NCBI RefSeq assembly: GCF_009870125.1 | Contig: NC_046683.1 | Coordinates: forward strand, 40,377,869 to 40,441,868 | Length of the DNA: 64,000 nt | Source: Drosophila pseudoobscura | Lineage: Eukaryota; Arthropoda; Insecta; Diptera; Drosophilidae | Reading direction: 5' to 3' | In this document: piece by piece, positions 1 through 12,329 of the stretch | How the letters are laid out: every line of letters starts with the position of its first letter | Position numbering within the stretch: the first letter of the stretch is position 1 | Program-made: the position numbers and the translations under genes | The notes under the pieces: generated by a model | Database searches by the model: none | What the model saw: the letters and a program-made list of their open reading frames with translations, nothing else | What the model was told of the DNA's origin: nothing

Positions 1-3000
1 TGATAAAGGTGGACATAGAATCCGAAAAGTCCTCACCCGACCAGAAGTCCGGTCCCATCTCCATTGAAGAAAAGGACAAAATCGAGCAGTCCGAAAAGGC
101 CCAGCTGCGGGAGGGAGCAGATAGAGCAGCCAGTAAGGACCAGAGCCGTCCAGAATCTGCAGCCAGCCAAAAGGGAGCCACGGACTCAATTCCTTCACGC
201 CCCGAGTCCGTTGCAAGTCACAAGAGCCATGCGAAGGAGGAAGAGGTGCAGCACCAGCAGGATCAGGATAAGTCTCAGGTCGCATCGAAGGAGACGTCGC
301 GTCCTGCTTCACAGCTCAGCAGCATAGCCGAACCAGTGGATGAGAAGTCTCCAACTCCGGCTAGGCGTGAGAGCCACCAGAGAGACAAGGAAGAAACCAA
401 AGAGGCATCGCATCCCGAATCCGTGGCAAGTCACATCAGCGACAAGGAAGTCAAGGAGACCGAATCCTCGCGTCCCCCCTCTAGCAGTAGCCACATAAGC
501 GCCAAAGACGAGGAGACGTCGATTATCTCAACAACAATCGAGACCAAGGAGGAAAAGAAGGAGGAGAAGTCCAGCGAATCGGTGTCCGTGTCCAAGTCCA
601 GCCAGAGGCTTCTAAAGGAGGAGTCTGCCACACTCCAGTCGAGCGAGTCCCTCAGCAGCAGCTTGAAGGTAGAAGATGGCTCCCGATGCGAGTCTCTCTC
701 CAGCCTGGTCACAGAGAAGGCGGACACCAGCACCAGTATCAAGGAGGACAATGAGAGCGAGAGCCTTATCAAACTGGTGGAGAAGACAAGCTCCACAGCC
801 TCTTCGATGCTGGAGGAGCTGCTCATCCAGTCCGAAGAGTGTTCCTCAGAGTCCATTGTTAGCGAGATCCAGACAACCAGCGCCCAGAAGACCCAGTCCA
901 AGGCAACGAAGGAGGAGACCCACGAAAGCAGCGCAATCAGCAGCAGCTGCACCAGAGATGAAAGTCTCAAGGAGACCGTGGCCGAGTTTCTGGCCACGGA
1001 GAAGATCGTCTCGGCCAAGGAAACATTCAGTGCCGAGGCTTCCAAGACGGCGGAGGAGTGCCTGAGGAAGGCCACCACCAGCAGCACTACCTCCTCCCAG
1101 AGGACACTTTTCGTCGGCACGGATGAATCGAGGCGCGAGTCAGTGCTAAGCCACACAAGCGATGGTCGCCAGACCCACAGCGATCCAGAGGAAGAGGACA
1201 TTGACGGCGACGAAGAGGAGGAGCGGACCAGCGTGAAAGAGGGACGCTCCAAGTCCATTGCCACCATCATGATGACTAGCATCTACAAGCCCTTCGGGGA
1301 TGTCGAGTCGATTGACACACTCGAGGAGCAGGAGGAGGACCACCACGAGCAACAGCACTCTAGCAAATCTCAGGATTTGACAACCACTAGCAAGACAACT
1401 ACTCTACTGAAATCCAGCGACCAGCAGAGCAGTAGCACAACCAGCACCCAGCAATCTAGCACCTTCTCGAAGACTGCCTCCAAGGTAGAGTCCATCACTT
1501 TGACGCAGATCGACCAGGCAGAGGGGCAGAGTGACCCCGTTGACCGCAAGACGCCGCCGACGGCACCCGTTAGTCCCAGCGTAAAGCCGACGGGCTCTTC
1601 AGGAGGAGCTGTTGTGGGCAGCAGCATCGCTTCAACCTCGGGCCCCCTATCTCCCAAGGATATCAGCGGCAAATCGAGTCCCGGCGGCCTCACCTCTGAG
1701 AGTCAGTCCATACCCACACCGTTGGGACGGGAGTCTCACACTGAGACGCCCGAGTCGTCCCCGAAGCCAACGTCGCCGTTCCCGCGCGTCAGCAAGGACG
1801 ATCTAAAGCAGATGTCCCTGGAGGCAGACCAGGGAGATGTCGAAGCCGATCTACCCGATCTGCACGAGCTGCGTGGCATCGAGTGCACCACGGCGCTGAG
1901 CGGCAGCACGGAAAAGATCATTACTACGACAATCACCACGGTCACCAAGGTGATCTCCTCTGACGGCAAGGAGATAGTCACCGAGCAGAAGACGGTGACG
2001 ACTACGGACAGCTCAGAGCCGGACAGCGAGAAGGTGGTCGTAACCACCACCCGCACCACCAGTGAGAGCGAGAAGAGCGACCGCGACCAGATCCTGCCCA
2101 AGGAGGTGGCCCTGCTCCGGGGCGCCAGCTACCGTCCCAGCACTCCAGGTAGCGAGGACGATGATGAACTGCCCGGTTCGCCCAGAAGTGCCACAAGCTA
2201 TGAACTGCAGCACTCGAGCTCTGGCGTGAGCAAGCGGTCCGACATGGATGCCGACGACAGCCAGGATGACATTCCGCCGCAATACGGCAGCGAGGAGCAT
2301 TCGACGGCCCGCTCGATTCTTCTGCCGCGTACGGCCGATCCCATGGCCACCTCGTTCTATGGTGCGCTGCCAGACACCTTCGATGTGAAGCCCAACAGCA
2401 CCGAGCCGATACCCATCCAGGGAGCAGCCGCTGGGGCGCCAGGCGATAGCCAATCGTCGGACAGTGTGGAGAGCAGCAGCCAGACCTGGGCAGGACACAA
2501 ATTCCTCGACCAGGCGGACAAAGACTTCCAGAAGGCGCTCGAGGAGCATGTGCAGGCGCGCGGCGCCGAGGTAATGTCTTCCGTCACCGCCAAGTACTCC
2601 TACTCTCCGTCAAAGGCCGACGAGGTCGAACAGATTGTCACTAGCACCGCAGAACGCCAGCGGTTCCCACTCAGCGATGTCCAGCGATTGCGTATCGCCG
2701 AGAGCAGCTTCAGTTCAGTGGGAGACAGTCAGACTAAAACCACAGCCACAACCACAGAAAAATCATCACACGAAAAGAAGGAGGGAGATGGAGAAGCCGT
2801 AACCACATCTACAAACACAACCACGACCACAATGAACAGCAGCAGCACCAGTGGCGGCTCTGGAACCCTGCCCAAGGATCCCAAGGATCGCCTGGAAGAG
2901 TGGGGCAAGCCACTGGGACTACCCTCACCCGCACCACTGCCCGTCGAGGGCGGCTCCGATATCCGCACCACACCTAAAAAGGAGCGTCGTCTGGTCGCCA

Positions 3001-3482
3001 CCAAGACGCGCCTTAACAACGAGAAGAACCTCCGCAAGCGCAGCGAATCGCCGAACAAGGTCAGCAAGAAGCCGGCCCCAGTTTACGTGGATCTAACCTA
3101 TGTCCCCCACAACGGCAACTCATACTACGCCCACGTGGAATTCTTTAAGCGCGTCCGTGCACGCTACTATGTCTTCTCGGGCACTGAGCCCAGCCGTCAG
3201 GTTTACGACGCCCTTTTGGAGGCAAAACAGACCTGGGAAGACAAAGAGCTGGGTAAGTGATGGATGGAAGTGATATTTGATAGCGCTTACTTGACTGAAC
3301 CCCCATTCACAGAGGTGACCATCATCCCCACATACGACACCGATGTGCTTGGCTACTGGGTGGCTGAGAACGAGGAGCTGCTGGCCAAGCATCGCATTGA
3401 TCTCTCGCCATCCGCTTCCCGCTGCACAATCAATTTGCAGGATCATGAGACCTCGTGCTCTGCCTATCGCCTGGAGTTCTAG
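1..3482 (+). CDS. futsch: Futsch, C-terminal part (MAP1B-family microtubule-associated protein), 5' end outside window
   Basis: Futsch is the fly MAP1B homologue. It binds axonal microtubules and controls axon growth and synaptic bouton formation. The frame is open to the left edge, so only the C-terminal ~1140 residues are here. Exon 1..3252 ends phase 1 at a GTAAGT donor; the last exon runs 3313..3482 after a CAG acceptor at 3310-3312. The first ~130 residues carry degenerating SRPESVASH-type units, the tail of the repeat domain. A long Ser/Thr/Glu-rich stretch follows, with TTTTIT-like blocks. The last ~115 residues are the conserved MAP1 light-chain domain: it starts PVYVDLTYVPHNG, includes EFFKRVRARYYVFSG, and continues across the splice as EVTIIPTYDTD to a terminal RLEF. 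The full protein in D. melanogaster exceeds 5000 residues. I am confident of the identity. Confidence 0.96.
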
Positions 3483-6400
3483 GCCACGGGCTTGTTTATT
3501 GCATTCGACGATGACTAAAACAGAAACCAATAAACCAACTAACCAATCACAAATCACTTTTCAAACACTCTAAACACGGACGGAGGATCGTAGCCCTTGT
3601 ATTCCCTAAATATTTAATGATAATGCGGGGGATCGGGATCGGACCTCTGATAGCAGTACATACTTGGACACAGGACATGACAAGGACGACTAACACACCA
3701 GAATCAGAACCAGAACAACGAATAGCAGCGGATAAAAAACTAAAACACTCTCGAATGCAATATGGCAAGTTTCGTGCGCAAGGGAACCGGTAACCGGAAA
3801 TAAGTAGCAGGAGCTAATATGGCGGATTAACGGGTCACATGCATGACGCCATTTTGTTTGCCAATGCCGTCTATTAAGCTTTTGCCGAAACATATTTCAA
3901 CCCCAAAGACAACAAAATAAAGCTAAGTAATTAATTGATATATATTTTGAAAAAATTAATTACAAACAAACATAATAAATCAATCAAGCACCAATTGCGC
4001 AACGTAAGCAGAGATCAATAAGATCCAATAAAGAACTACTTATAAGACGAGAAATTCGAATGATGAATGATGATTATTTGTTGCTTATTCATTGTATAAC
4101 GTCGAGCTACCTTGCCTAGTAATCCAAAGATCAAAATAGTTTTCAAAACCGCATAGTAAAAATATACAAAAAAAGAAAACAAACAACAGAAAAAAGAAAG
4201 AAAAGAACAGAAAAAAAAAACGTAAAATCTCTATATTAAAGAAAAGATATTCATGTTTATTGTATTAGTCGAAACTTTTACGAATTCCCCCGTATAAAAA
4301 TATAGCAGCCCCATTATGCAGGTATTATGAATTTTAAAGCAAGGTGAATAATGAAACTATAAATGTACTTGTATAACCCATTAAATGACAAAAAGAATGA
4401 GAGAGAGCTACTATATAGCATTAATCTAATATTGTAAGAGCGATTGCCGATGTACTACGAAGCACATGCTGAAAGGAAGGGTATCCAATACGAACGAATA
4501 CGAATGTCTAATCAAAAGCTTTGGGATAGCAAGCGATTACCCTCTCAAACCCTCAAAACTGATCCGAGATCTGAGATCCTTTGTCCTTGCTGAATGTGCC
4601 TCCCCCAGAAAAAATGCAGAAATGCACTCCAACTCCAAAATCTAAAATCCGAAGTCATTACTGTAGTCAATTTTCACTTCTATCGTTTTCCTTCGGTTTC
4701 TTTTCTGTTTTCGTTTATTATTTTATTTAAGGCAACCGCAGAAAGACTTATAATCCAACAAGCTATAGCTAAACGATATACGTACACTTCGATATAGTAG
4801 AGGGAGGGAAACTGAAGTGCAGAAACTAGAGTCTGGAATGGTCGGGGATCGGGAATGGGATTGGGGACAGAGTCTGAATGTTTTAGCTAGGAAACTGAAA
4901 GTCTTGAATAGATGTTTAAGGAGGGAAAAGGATGGAAAAGGGAAAGGAAAATGATTCGATTGCTGATCATAGTGATGGTGATAAACGTTGACGATTACGA
5001 TGACAAAAGACGGAAGACGATAATGTTAATGCTGATGTTACTATATAGGGACTACGAAGGAATGATTCATCGACTGGTATTGAGAATTGGGAGCGTCAGA
5101 GTGTGAGACTAAGAACTTGAACTGGAAAAGGGCTTGTGATTGGGGTGGGTTGGGTTTAGATTTGTGGTCGAATGATGAGACAGATACTGTGAAAGGGATA
5201 AAAGAGCAGATGAAAAGACGAAAAGATGTTGACATGATCAAAGAAAACTAAATACGAATAAATAATATGAAGTACACAAAGTGAATGAAGGTTATTTTTC
5301 TATATTTTTTTTACTTTTTCATAGTCATAGAATAACAAATTTGCAAACAAAACAAAGTAATATTGCAATGCAAGCAAAAATAAACAAACAAACAGATAAA
5401 CAAACAAGGCACACTACTGGAAAATTTTAATCAATTTATGTAACCACAGAAGTAAGCAATTTGAGGCCACAGCAGTAAACACAGTCCAAGGAACAAAAGA
5501 ACATTAAGACAAACTTAAGTAACTTAAAATAAATACTCCATTACTCAAGAAAGACATTTAGCTTGAACCAAACAATTGATATTGATACGATATAATAATA
5601 TCTGACGACAGGCAGACTTTTGGGCTATATACGTCGTATATTTTTGCGTTGCTTCTTATACAGAAATAAGCTACAGATACAGTAGCTACAGATCCGATAA
5701 CTTCAAGAAGAGATGCAACAGTGCAACAGAGTCAACAAACAAACAAACAACAGTCAACTGGCAACCGTCCAGTCTACAAACGTTTGATAAGGAACAAAAA
5801 CAAAGCAAAATTTAAGTGAGAAAATTATACACACAATCGTAGAGCTAAGGAGATGAGAAGGAGGCGCAGACAGACACAAGGCTTATAGGAGGAGCGTCCT
5901 CCTACCAGCAGATAGATACGATTTCGAGAGTTTATCCGACATATTCCCTGAGTTCCGTATTTAGCCGCTTCGAGGATTTTAAATTTAAAGTGTAACCACA
6001 ACAAAAAAAACAAAAAAATGAGTAAAAGGAGTAAGAGTAGACGATTTATTAATAATTTTTTCCAAAAATTCGTGCGCTAAGCGAAACAAAACCAAAAAAA
6101 AATAGGGAAATTAAAGAAAACCCCAAAGTAAAAAAGCTAAAAATTGATCAAAAAACAAAAAAAAAATACAGATACTCACACATGATATTTAAAATGCATA
6201 TATGCATAGACATGAACTATATACAACACTATATATATAATATATATACATACATATATATACATATATAATTGAGCGTATTTGATGTTTTTGCTTGAAC
6301 AAATTATATGGAAACTCTTCTCAAAAGCCAGAAGACATTTTTTGCCTTTCACTAAACGAATTTCCCCAAAACCAAAAACAAAAATGAACACAATTAAAAG

Positions 6401-7375
6401 ACATATGTACTCGTCTGTGAGTGTTGTTAAACTTACGGGAACTTACGTATTGTATTTTCCCATCCCCGCCCCCCTCTAATTGTTTGCGATTTGTTTGGTA
6501 GAATCCGATAAGATCAGATATATACGCAGACGCGCGCACTTTGCACCCCATTGTATCCCCCCATTGCCTTATATCCAAAGAGAGAACAAACAGAACAGAA
6601 TACAGAGATTTGTATCTGAATCATATACGTTATACCTTATACTACATACAATATACTCGTATTGTAAATGTAAGAATCCCAATGTGTATCGCATATATGA
6701 TATGATATGATATGTACTCGTCGTATGACCTAACACGGGAGTTTGTTTGTTGAATTTGCTTTTACTTTTTAGCAGCTTCGATTTAAATCAAATATACATA
6801 CTAAATATACACACACACAGACACACACCCATACATAGGTCTACACACACACACACACACATACATGCATTGCTTAAGTGTGCGTGCGTGCGTGTTTGCG
6901 TGTGTAGAATTGTGTATAAGACCTCTATATAATCATTATACTACGAGTAGTAAAAGCGAAAAAGGGCATGCAGGAAAAGCAGAACAGCAAAGCAGTACTT
7001 CCCGTATACTCAAATGTATAGCTTTATCTAAAGCTATATAACCAGATGCTGCTAAAAAAGAGAGATCGATGGAGAGAGAGAGAAAACAAGAGAAGAGTAG
7101 AGATGGCAGAAGGAACGAGTCTAAGGCATAAAGTCAGAGGAGAGTTGAAGAAGAATGAGAAAAGAGCAAGCACAAAAGTGGATTCGATTCATGGGTGGAG
7201 AGGTTAGCCAGAAAAAAACCAACAAATCGATATATATATATATTAATATATGTATTGTATATGTATTACATTTTATGAACGTCAAAGTAATGCTTACTCC
7301 AAAACTATTTCCAAAAAAACCAAAAAAAAAAAAACAATCTGAAAATTATAATAAACGTATTTATGTGAAAACCAA
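3483..7375 (+). other. futsch: Inferred long 3' UTR of futsch
   Basis: About 3.9 kb of A-rich, gene-free sequence follows the futsch stop on the same strand. AATAAA signals occur early (near 3915 and 4026) and late (7350-7355), the last followed by a T-rich stretch, so short and long UTR forms are plausible. The compositional bias (A runs on the plus strand) persists to about 7375 and then stops. futsch mRNA is a known FMRP target in flies, and long neuronal UTRs are common for such genes. The UTR extent is inferred; no ORF here looks real. Confidence 0.65.
6808..6866. repeat. CA microsatellite in the futsch 3' UTR
   Basis: Interrupted (CA)n tract made of two blocks separated by a short CATACATAGGT-like interruption. 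A TA/TATG-rich tract lies at about 6220-6272. Confidence 0.9.
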
Positions 7376-7539
7376 CATTGTTTTACTTGACCCTTGCCAC
7401 AAGATACTCTTACGAGTACTACCACCAGATCCGCTTGGCTCTAGTCCTGGATAAGTAGTAGTCCTCATACTTAGAATGTACAATATACCCCAAAATTTGT
7501 TCTTATATATGCAAAAACCGCGCTTCGGTTACTATGCGC

Positions 7540-7695
7540 ACTTTTATAAATTTTACTCGGCATCTGCAGAACCGATATTCTCGCAAATTGATGATTTGGA
7601 AAGAGAAGGAGATAATCAATTCATACTGAATGGGTATCGGGTATAAATGTAGAGCCGCGGCCCTTGCTGCTCACAACTTTTCTGCTCAACATTTC
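7540..7695 (+). mobile_element. SGM/DINE-1-like (Helentron) fragment, 3' end
   Basis: The segment ending near 7690 contains GGGTATCGGGTATAA followed by a GTAGAGCCGCGG-like stretch and CTCACAACTTTT. I recognise this as the 3' terminal part of the obscura-group SGM/DINE-1 repeat. It is a short, diverged fragment in the gap between the futsch 3' end and Gr2a. Its 5' boundary is a guess. The rest of 7376-8371 shows no other gene; the last ~150 bp before 8372 should hold the Gr2a promoter. Confidence 0.5.
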
Positions 7696-8371
7696 GACTT
7701 TAAAAACTCAGAATAAGTCGAAAACATTCGGTTTGGTGCGTTGAGCAAAAATGTAGTTGCGTGGTATACATAATAACATTAACATTAACATATTATCACC
7801 GATGACAATGAAGATAAATTTTTATTGTCTGATTTTTAAAATATAAAATGATTACGGTCCCTGGTTTGGATGTCATTTGAGGCCGACCACCCCATCTGCA
7901 GGTAGCCTCACCCTGGAATAGAGTCAGGTGTCAGCTTGATTGATGACATTAAAAATACCTTAATTAATAATGATGGATTGGTACCTAATGTACGAGTATT
8001 ACTTCCTTTGAGCAGGTATCCTGGCACCTACCATTCACATTTCGACGGCGTTCGGCAACAGTTGCACATTTCGTGGCTATAGTTGCATGTTAGTGAATCA
8101 ACTGATTCCCGGTTACAAAGCTTCAGGAAGATCAATTTCAATTGATTGGATTGGAATTTAGTCGTTCTGCTGTCCTTCCCTAGGTTGCTGATTGCAAGTG
8201 GTCTGCCATTTACATAATTCTTCTTTTGATTAGCGTAACAAATGCATAATTGCCACGTTCTGATAACCTAATCGATTCCCTATCTATCCAGCTACAGATA
8301 TAGTCAGATATCCATCGGACACTCGCACTCACAGATACGCAGTCGATTAGTCGAGTTGTCAAGCCCTTGCC

Positions 8372-9752
8372 ATGGACACACTGAGAGCTTTGGGGCCGAT
8401 GCATCGCGTCTGTCAGGTATGCAACCTGTGGCAGTGGCGCCTGGACAAGGAGAGCGGACTCCTCCATCGCTCGCACTGGCTGGAGCTTTATGGCTGGACG
8501 GTGCTGGTGGCGGCCGGCGGCTACACGGCCTATGGCCTCTTTCAGGAGAGCAGCGGAAGTGAGGATTCAGAAGATATTGGGGATGCCGAGACGACCATCA
8601 GCAGCATTGGGCACACGGTGGACTTCATCCAACTGGTGGGTATACGGGTGGCGCACATGGCCGCGCTGCTGGAGGCGCTATGGCAGCGACAGGCGCAGTG
8701 CGATTTTTATGCGGAGCTGGCCGAGATCGACCGTCAGCTAGCCAGGGACCTTCAGATGAACGTCGACAGCAGACAGCTGCGTCGGCGCACCACCCGCCGG
8801 GCGATGTGGATGCTTTGCGGCTACGCGGCCAGCCAGACCCTAATATTGGTGGCGAAGCTACTGGCTCCGCGTCACCAGTTCCCGATCTACTGGATCCAGT
8901 ACCTTCTACCCATGTTCGTGTGCGGCCTAAGGTATTTTCAGATCTTCAGCGCCGTGCATATTGTGGCCCAGCGCCTGGAACTACTGCTCGATGCCCTCCA
9001 AACGCTACAGTTACACGATTCGGAGGCAGAGGCGGAGGCCCCAGAGGCATCAATGGAGCGCCTAGTACCTGTGCGGCAGCTTTACCAAAAGGTGTGGATC
9101 CTCGTAGCCCTGCTTAACCGCAGCCACGGCCTCTCCATACTGCTCCTGGTGGGCAACGACTTCCTGGCTATTACTTCCAACTGCTACTGGATCTTTCTCA
9201 ACTTCCGCCAGTCAGCGGCATCGCCGTACGACATCCTTCAGATCATTGCTAGCGCCGTGTGGTCCGCACCGCATCTTGGAAACGTCCTGGTTATCTCCCT
9301 GATCTGCGACCGAGCTGCGCAATGTGTGAGTAGACAAAGCAGGGGTGAGTCTCCCTTCTCCACTTTGTCCCTTTCAGGCTACCCGCTTGGCCCTGAGCCT
9401 GCACCAGGTCAGCGTGGATTTGACGAACGAGTTGCACAATGCCCTGGTAGGTTAATCCGAATGTGCTTCTTGTAATATCATAGCTCTGTTCTCCCCTTGA
9501 TCGTTAGATCACCCAGTTCTCGCTACAGCTCCTCCACCAGCGCCTATATTTCAGCGCCGCCGGATTTTTCAACGTCGACAATACGCTCCTCTATACGGTA
9601 AGTCCACGGCGCCCTGTTGCTAAGACCAGGCCTGACTGATGACTGGCATTCTCCTATTGTAGATTGTGGGCGCGACAACCACATACCTGATTATCCTGAT
9701 ACAGTTCCACATGAGCGAGTCCACGATGTCCAACGGATCGAGCGGAGACTGA
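8372..9752 (+). CDS. Gr2a: Gustatory receptor Gr2a
   Basis: Seven-transmembrane insect chemoreceptor of the gustatory receptor family, a ligand-gated channel in chemosensory neuron membranes. Four exons join in frame: 8372..9325, 9378..9446, 9508..9597 and 9663..9752. All three introns are short (51-65 nt) and phase 0, giving 400 residues, typical for the family. The last exon encodes the family signature in TM7, TYLIILIQF (TYhhhhhQF), near the C-terminus. Several hydrophobic segments are visible, such as ILVALLNRSHGLSILLLVG and GNVLVISLIC. Position next to futsch matches Gr2a in D. melanogaster, and three short C-terminal introns are typical of Gr genes. The start is the first ATG, preceded by TTGCC. 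Intact. Confidence 0.93.
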
Positions 9753-10490
9753 AGACCCGATGGCAGCTCTTTGATGCGCAGACTCCTTTCTGGAAATACA
9801 CAATATAATACACAAATACGCAAGAAAGGAAGGGCACACTTCGGGGCTGCAGATACTCCTATTCCCACGTAGGTTTATCTGCACCTTAGACTATGATAAC
9901 TCTTTAACAAGAGCCTCTGCTGAACCACCTCTCAAGGCCACACTCGAAATAATCATAATAATCGCTTCAATTATTTCCCAATAACAATATTTATTCTCGG
10001 ACTTCTCCCATTTTTCCGATGGGGCTGGTGGTGTCTAGATATGTGGTGTATGAAGTATTTCTCACAATGGTATTTGGTCCGAGAATATTATGTTATGGTT
10101 ATATGGTTACATTTCCAATCGCTCCGCTAAAATGCTTTCCGTGTAGCAGCGTACTATAGTGTTTGGATATTTTATTCTTTGAGTGGTCTCAATGAGTATC
10201 TGTGTGGTAGTATCAGTATGTGTGCTAAGAGGTAAGCAAAGCGATTGGGTGAAGAAAACCGTATAGAATGTAAATTGAATCATTCCAATGGGCAAGAAGA
10301 CAACCGTGGCTCACATTGCGATTTGTTGTGCGTGTTTCGCATTCAGCAAGGGCATTTCTACAGTGTAACAGTGTAAATAGTTTGGTGCTTCATTTTCTTA
10401 TTGGTAAGGGATAGCGTGCTCCATTGATACTGAACGACGTTACATGCCTTCCTTCCAGAATGTCAATGTTTTTTGTAAGAGTGTAAAAGC
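9753..10490. other. Convergent intergenic region between Gr2a and the BACK-domain gene
   Basis: Holds the 3' ends of two convergent transcripts. I see no further gene, RNA or repeat; short ORFs here are AT-rich noise. Confidence 0.6.
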
Positions 10491-12069
10491 TTACTGAAAG
10501 TTTGGCAATGAGCAGCAGCGCAGCTGATTGCGATAGACCTCCTGGGCCGGGCGAAAGGTGCGCCAGTAGTAGGGGGCGCAGCTAATGATCCGAGCCAAAT
10601 ACTGCTTGAAGACTTCGTATGTCGGATAAACGAAGCGCTGGCAGTGGCACTTGTGGTGATAGAGACAAGCGGGATCGGCGATCCACTCACGGGGAAGAGG
10701 ACCATCATCCTTTTTGTTCCCTTCATTATTTGAAGAACTGTCACAAGGTTTCTTCTTCAAAGCCACAGCATCCCTGCAAAATAAGACAAAAGGGCTAGAG
10801 AAAATATAAAGTAAAAGAAGAAAGCCAACACTCACTCGAGTCCCTTGGCCACCAGAGCCTGAACGCCTGGAAACTGTGTGACACGAGCAAAATGAATGCA
10901 GCGATTGGCACGGTCTAGGGTGGACAGATACCAGGTCGGCATCAGGCCGAAACGAACCTCTGAAAGAACACGCTCAACGCAGTCACGACGCTCGGTCCAG
11001 TCGTGCTCCAGCCAAAGTACAACCGAGAGAAATATCTACAGGGGAAGATAGCAGACAGAAGTAGAAAATGCAAAAGATTGGGCAGCCAAATAAATAAATA
11101 AATCACCTCGATTTCCGAGTTAACACTCAAGTAGCAGTTCTTGAGGATATGTATAATCTCGACCTCAGTGAAGTATAAGAAGAATGTCGAGCTGACCACG
11201 CATAGGAACACACGTGATATGCGGCTGAGCATGAGCTCACGTAGGATCTTGCCATGGGGATGATGGCGGGCCTTTAGGTAGGCCTTAAAGGCAGTGTCTT
11301 CATTAAAAAACTCCATATCCTCGAGTGACAACCAGAGTTGACGTATCAATTCTGGTATCTTCAGCACATCGTCGGCCACAATGCGAGCGAGCAATGTCTG
11401 CTTCTCATCGAGAAAATTGTTGAGCCCCAGTGTGGGCAGCTGCTCGATGAAACGTCGGGCAGCATGAATCTTGGCATAGTTCCCAAGAACACTCTTGAAG
11501 CAGCGATGGCGCTCGTTGCCAATGAATATCCCCTCATCCAGAAGAGTCTGCTCGGGTAGCACTGTGAGCAGCTGCTCAGTGACGCGATCAACTGCGCTTC
11601 GTCCATCGCTCTGGGCCCCAAGCAGCTCCATGACGATATGGATGGTCTCGCCGTCGCCATCTGCTCCATCGCAAAGACCCAACAGTAGCTTAATAATCTG
11701 CTGACGCTCGAACAATGCCTGCAATTTGGCATCAACAGGAGCCATGCTGGCCTTACTATCTTCGACGACTTCGTCGCTAATATCTTGGCCACTAAGGGCT
11801 GGGGACGAAGACGACGGCGGCGACGGGTTCTGGCCCTCCTCCACAACAATCACTGGCTCAGCGTCAGACTGCTTCTCGTTGTCTCCCGGCTCGATGTCCC
11901 CCTGGGCACCGCACTCTTGGACAGCCTCGCGTACCAACGCAAAGAGATCTGTTGTGGTACTCACCGCCACCTCAACCGGAGCGTTGTTCTGCTCTTCAGG
12001 GTAGTTCTTCACCCCACCAGCAGTCTCCTGCACTTGCACTGTGATGGTCTCCCCATCTGAACCGTTCAT
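10491..12069 (-). CDS. BACK-domain protein, unrecognised orthologue
   Basis: Three exons on the minus strand: 12069..11107, 11035..10836 and 10773..10491. They join in frame (phase 0, then phase 2) to about 481 residues. The first ~110 residues are acidic and low-complexity (Ser/Pro/Glu-rich). A helical region follows, and then a BACK-like domain spanning the first splice: TEVEIIHILKNCYLSVNSE joined to IFLSVVLWLEHDW, then RVLSEVRFGLMPTWYLSTL. BACK domains normally follow a BTB domain in Cullin-3 adaptors, but I see no clear BTB fold upstream. The C-terminal exon is Cys/His-rich (YHHKCHCQRF) and could bind a metal. The longest frame begins with a GTG nine bases upstream, just after a possible acceptor; I chose the ATG at 12069. 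An intron in the 5' UTR is likely. Function unknown; substrate recognition for ubiquitylation is only a guess from the domain. Confidence 0.8.
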
Positions 12070-12329
12070 GACGCCCACCTAAGATAACACACAGCGGAGG
12101 AATCTTTTATAAATAATCAACCAGAATTTGATACTTTTTTAGCCTTTTAGCGGATTTTAATACCTTTTGTATTACGATATTTCAACTGAACAAAATGAGA
12201 GCGAATAAATAAATGTTTCACTCTGAAAATCCGTTGGTGTGTCGAAATGTGGTGCCACACGGCCTACTGATTACTGCCTGCTTTCTACTGCCTGCACGTC
12301 GTGGCAGCACGACACATGCGTCATTTGAG

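Noticed and set aside
431-1282. 283-codon antisense ORF under futsch
   Set aside because: It is the mirror of Ser/Glu-rich codons (Ser/Leu/Val-rich antisense), a known artefact of biased coding sequence.
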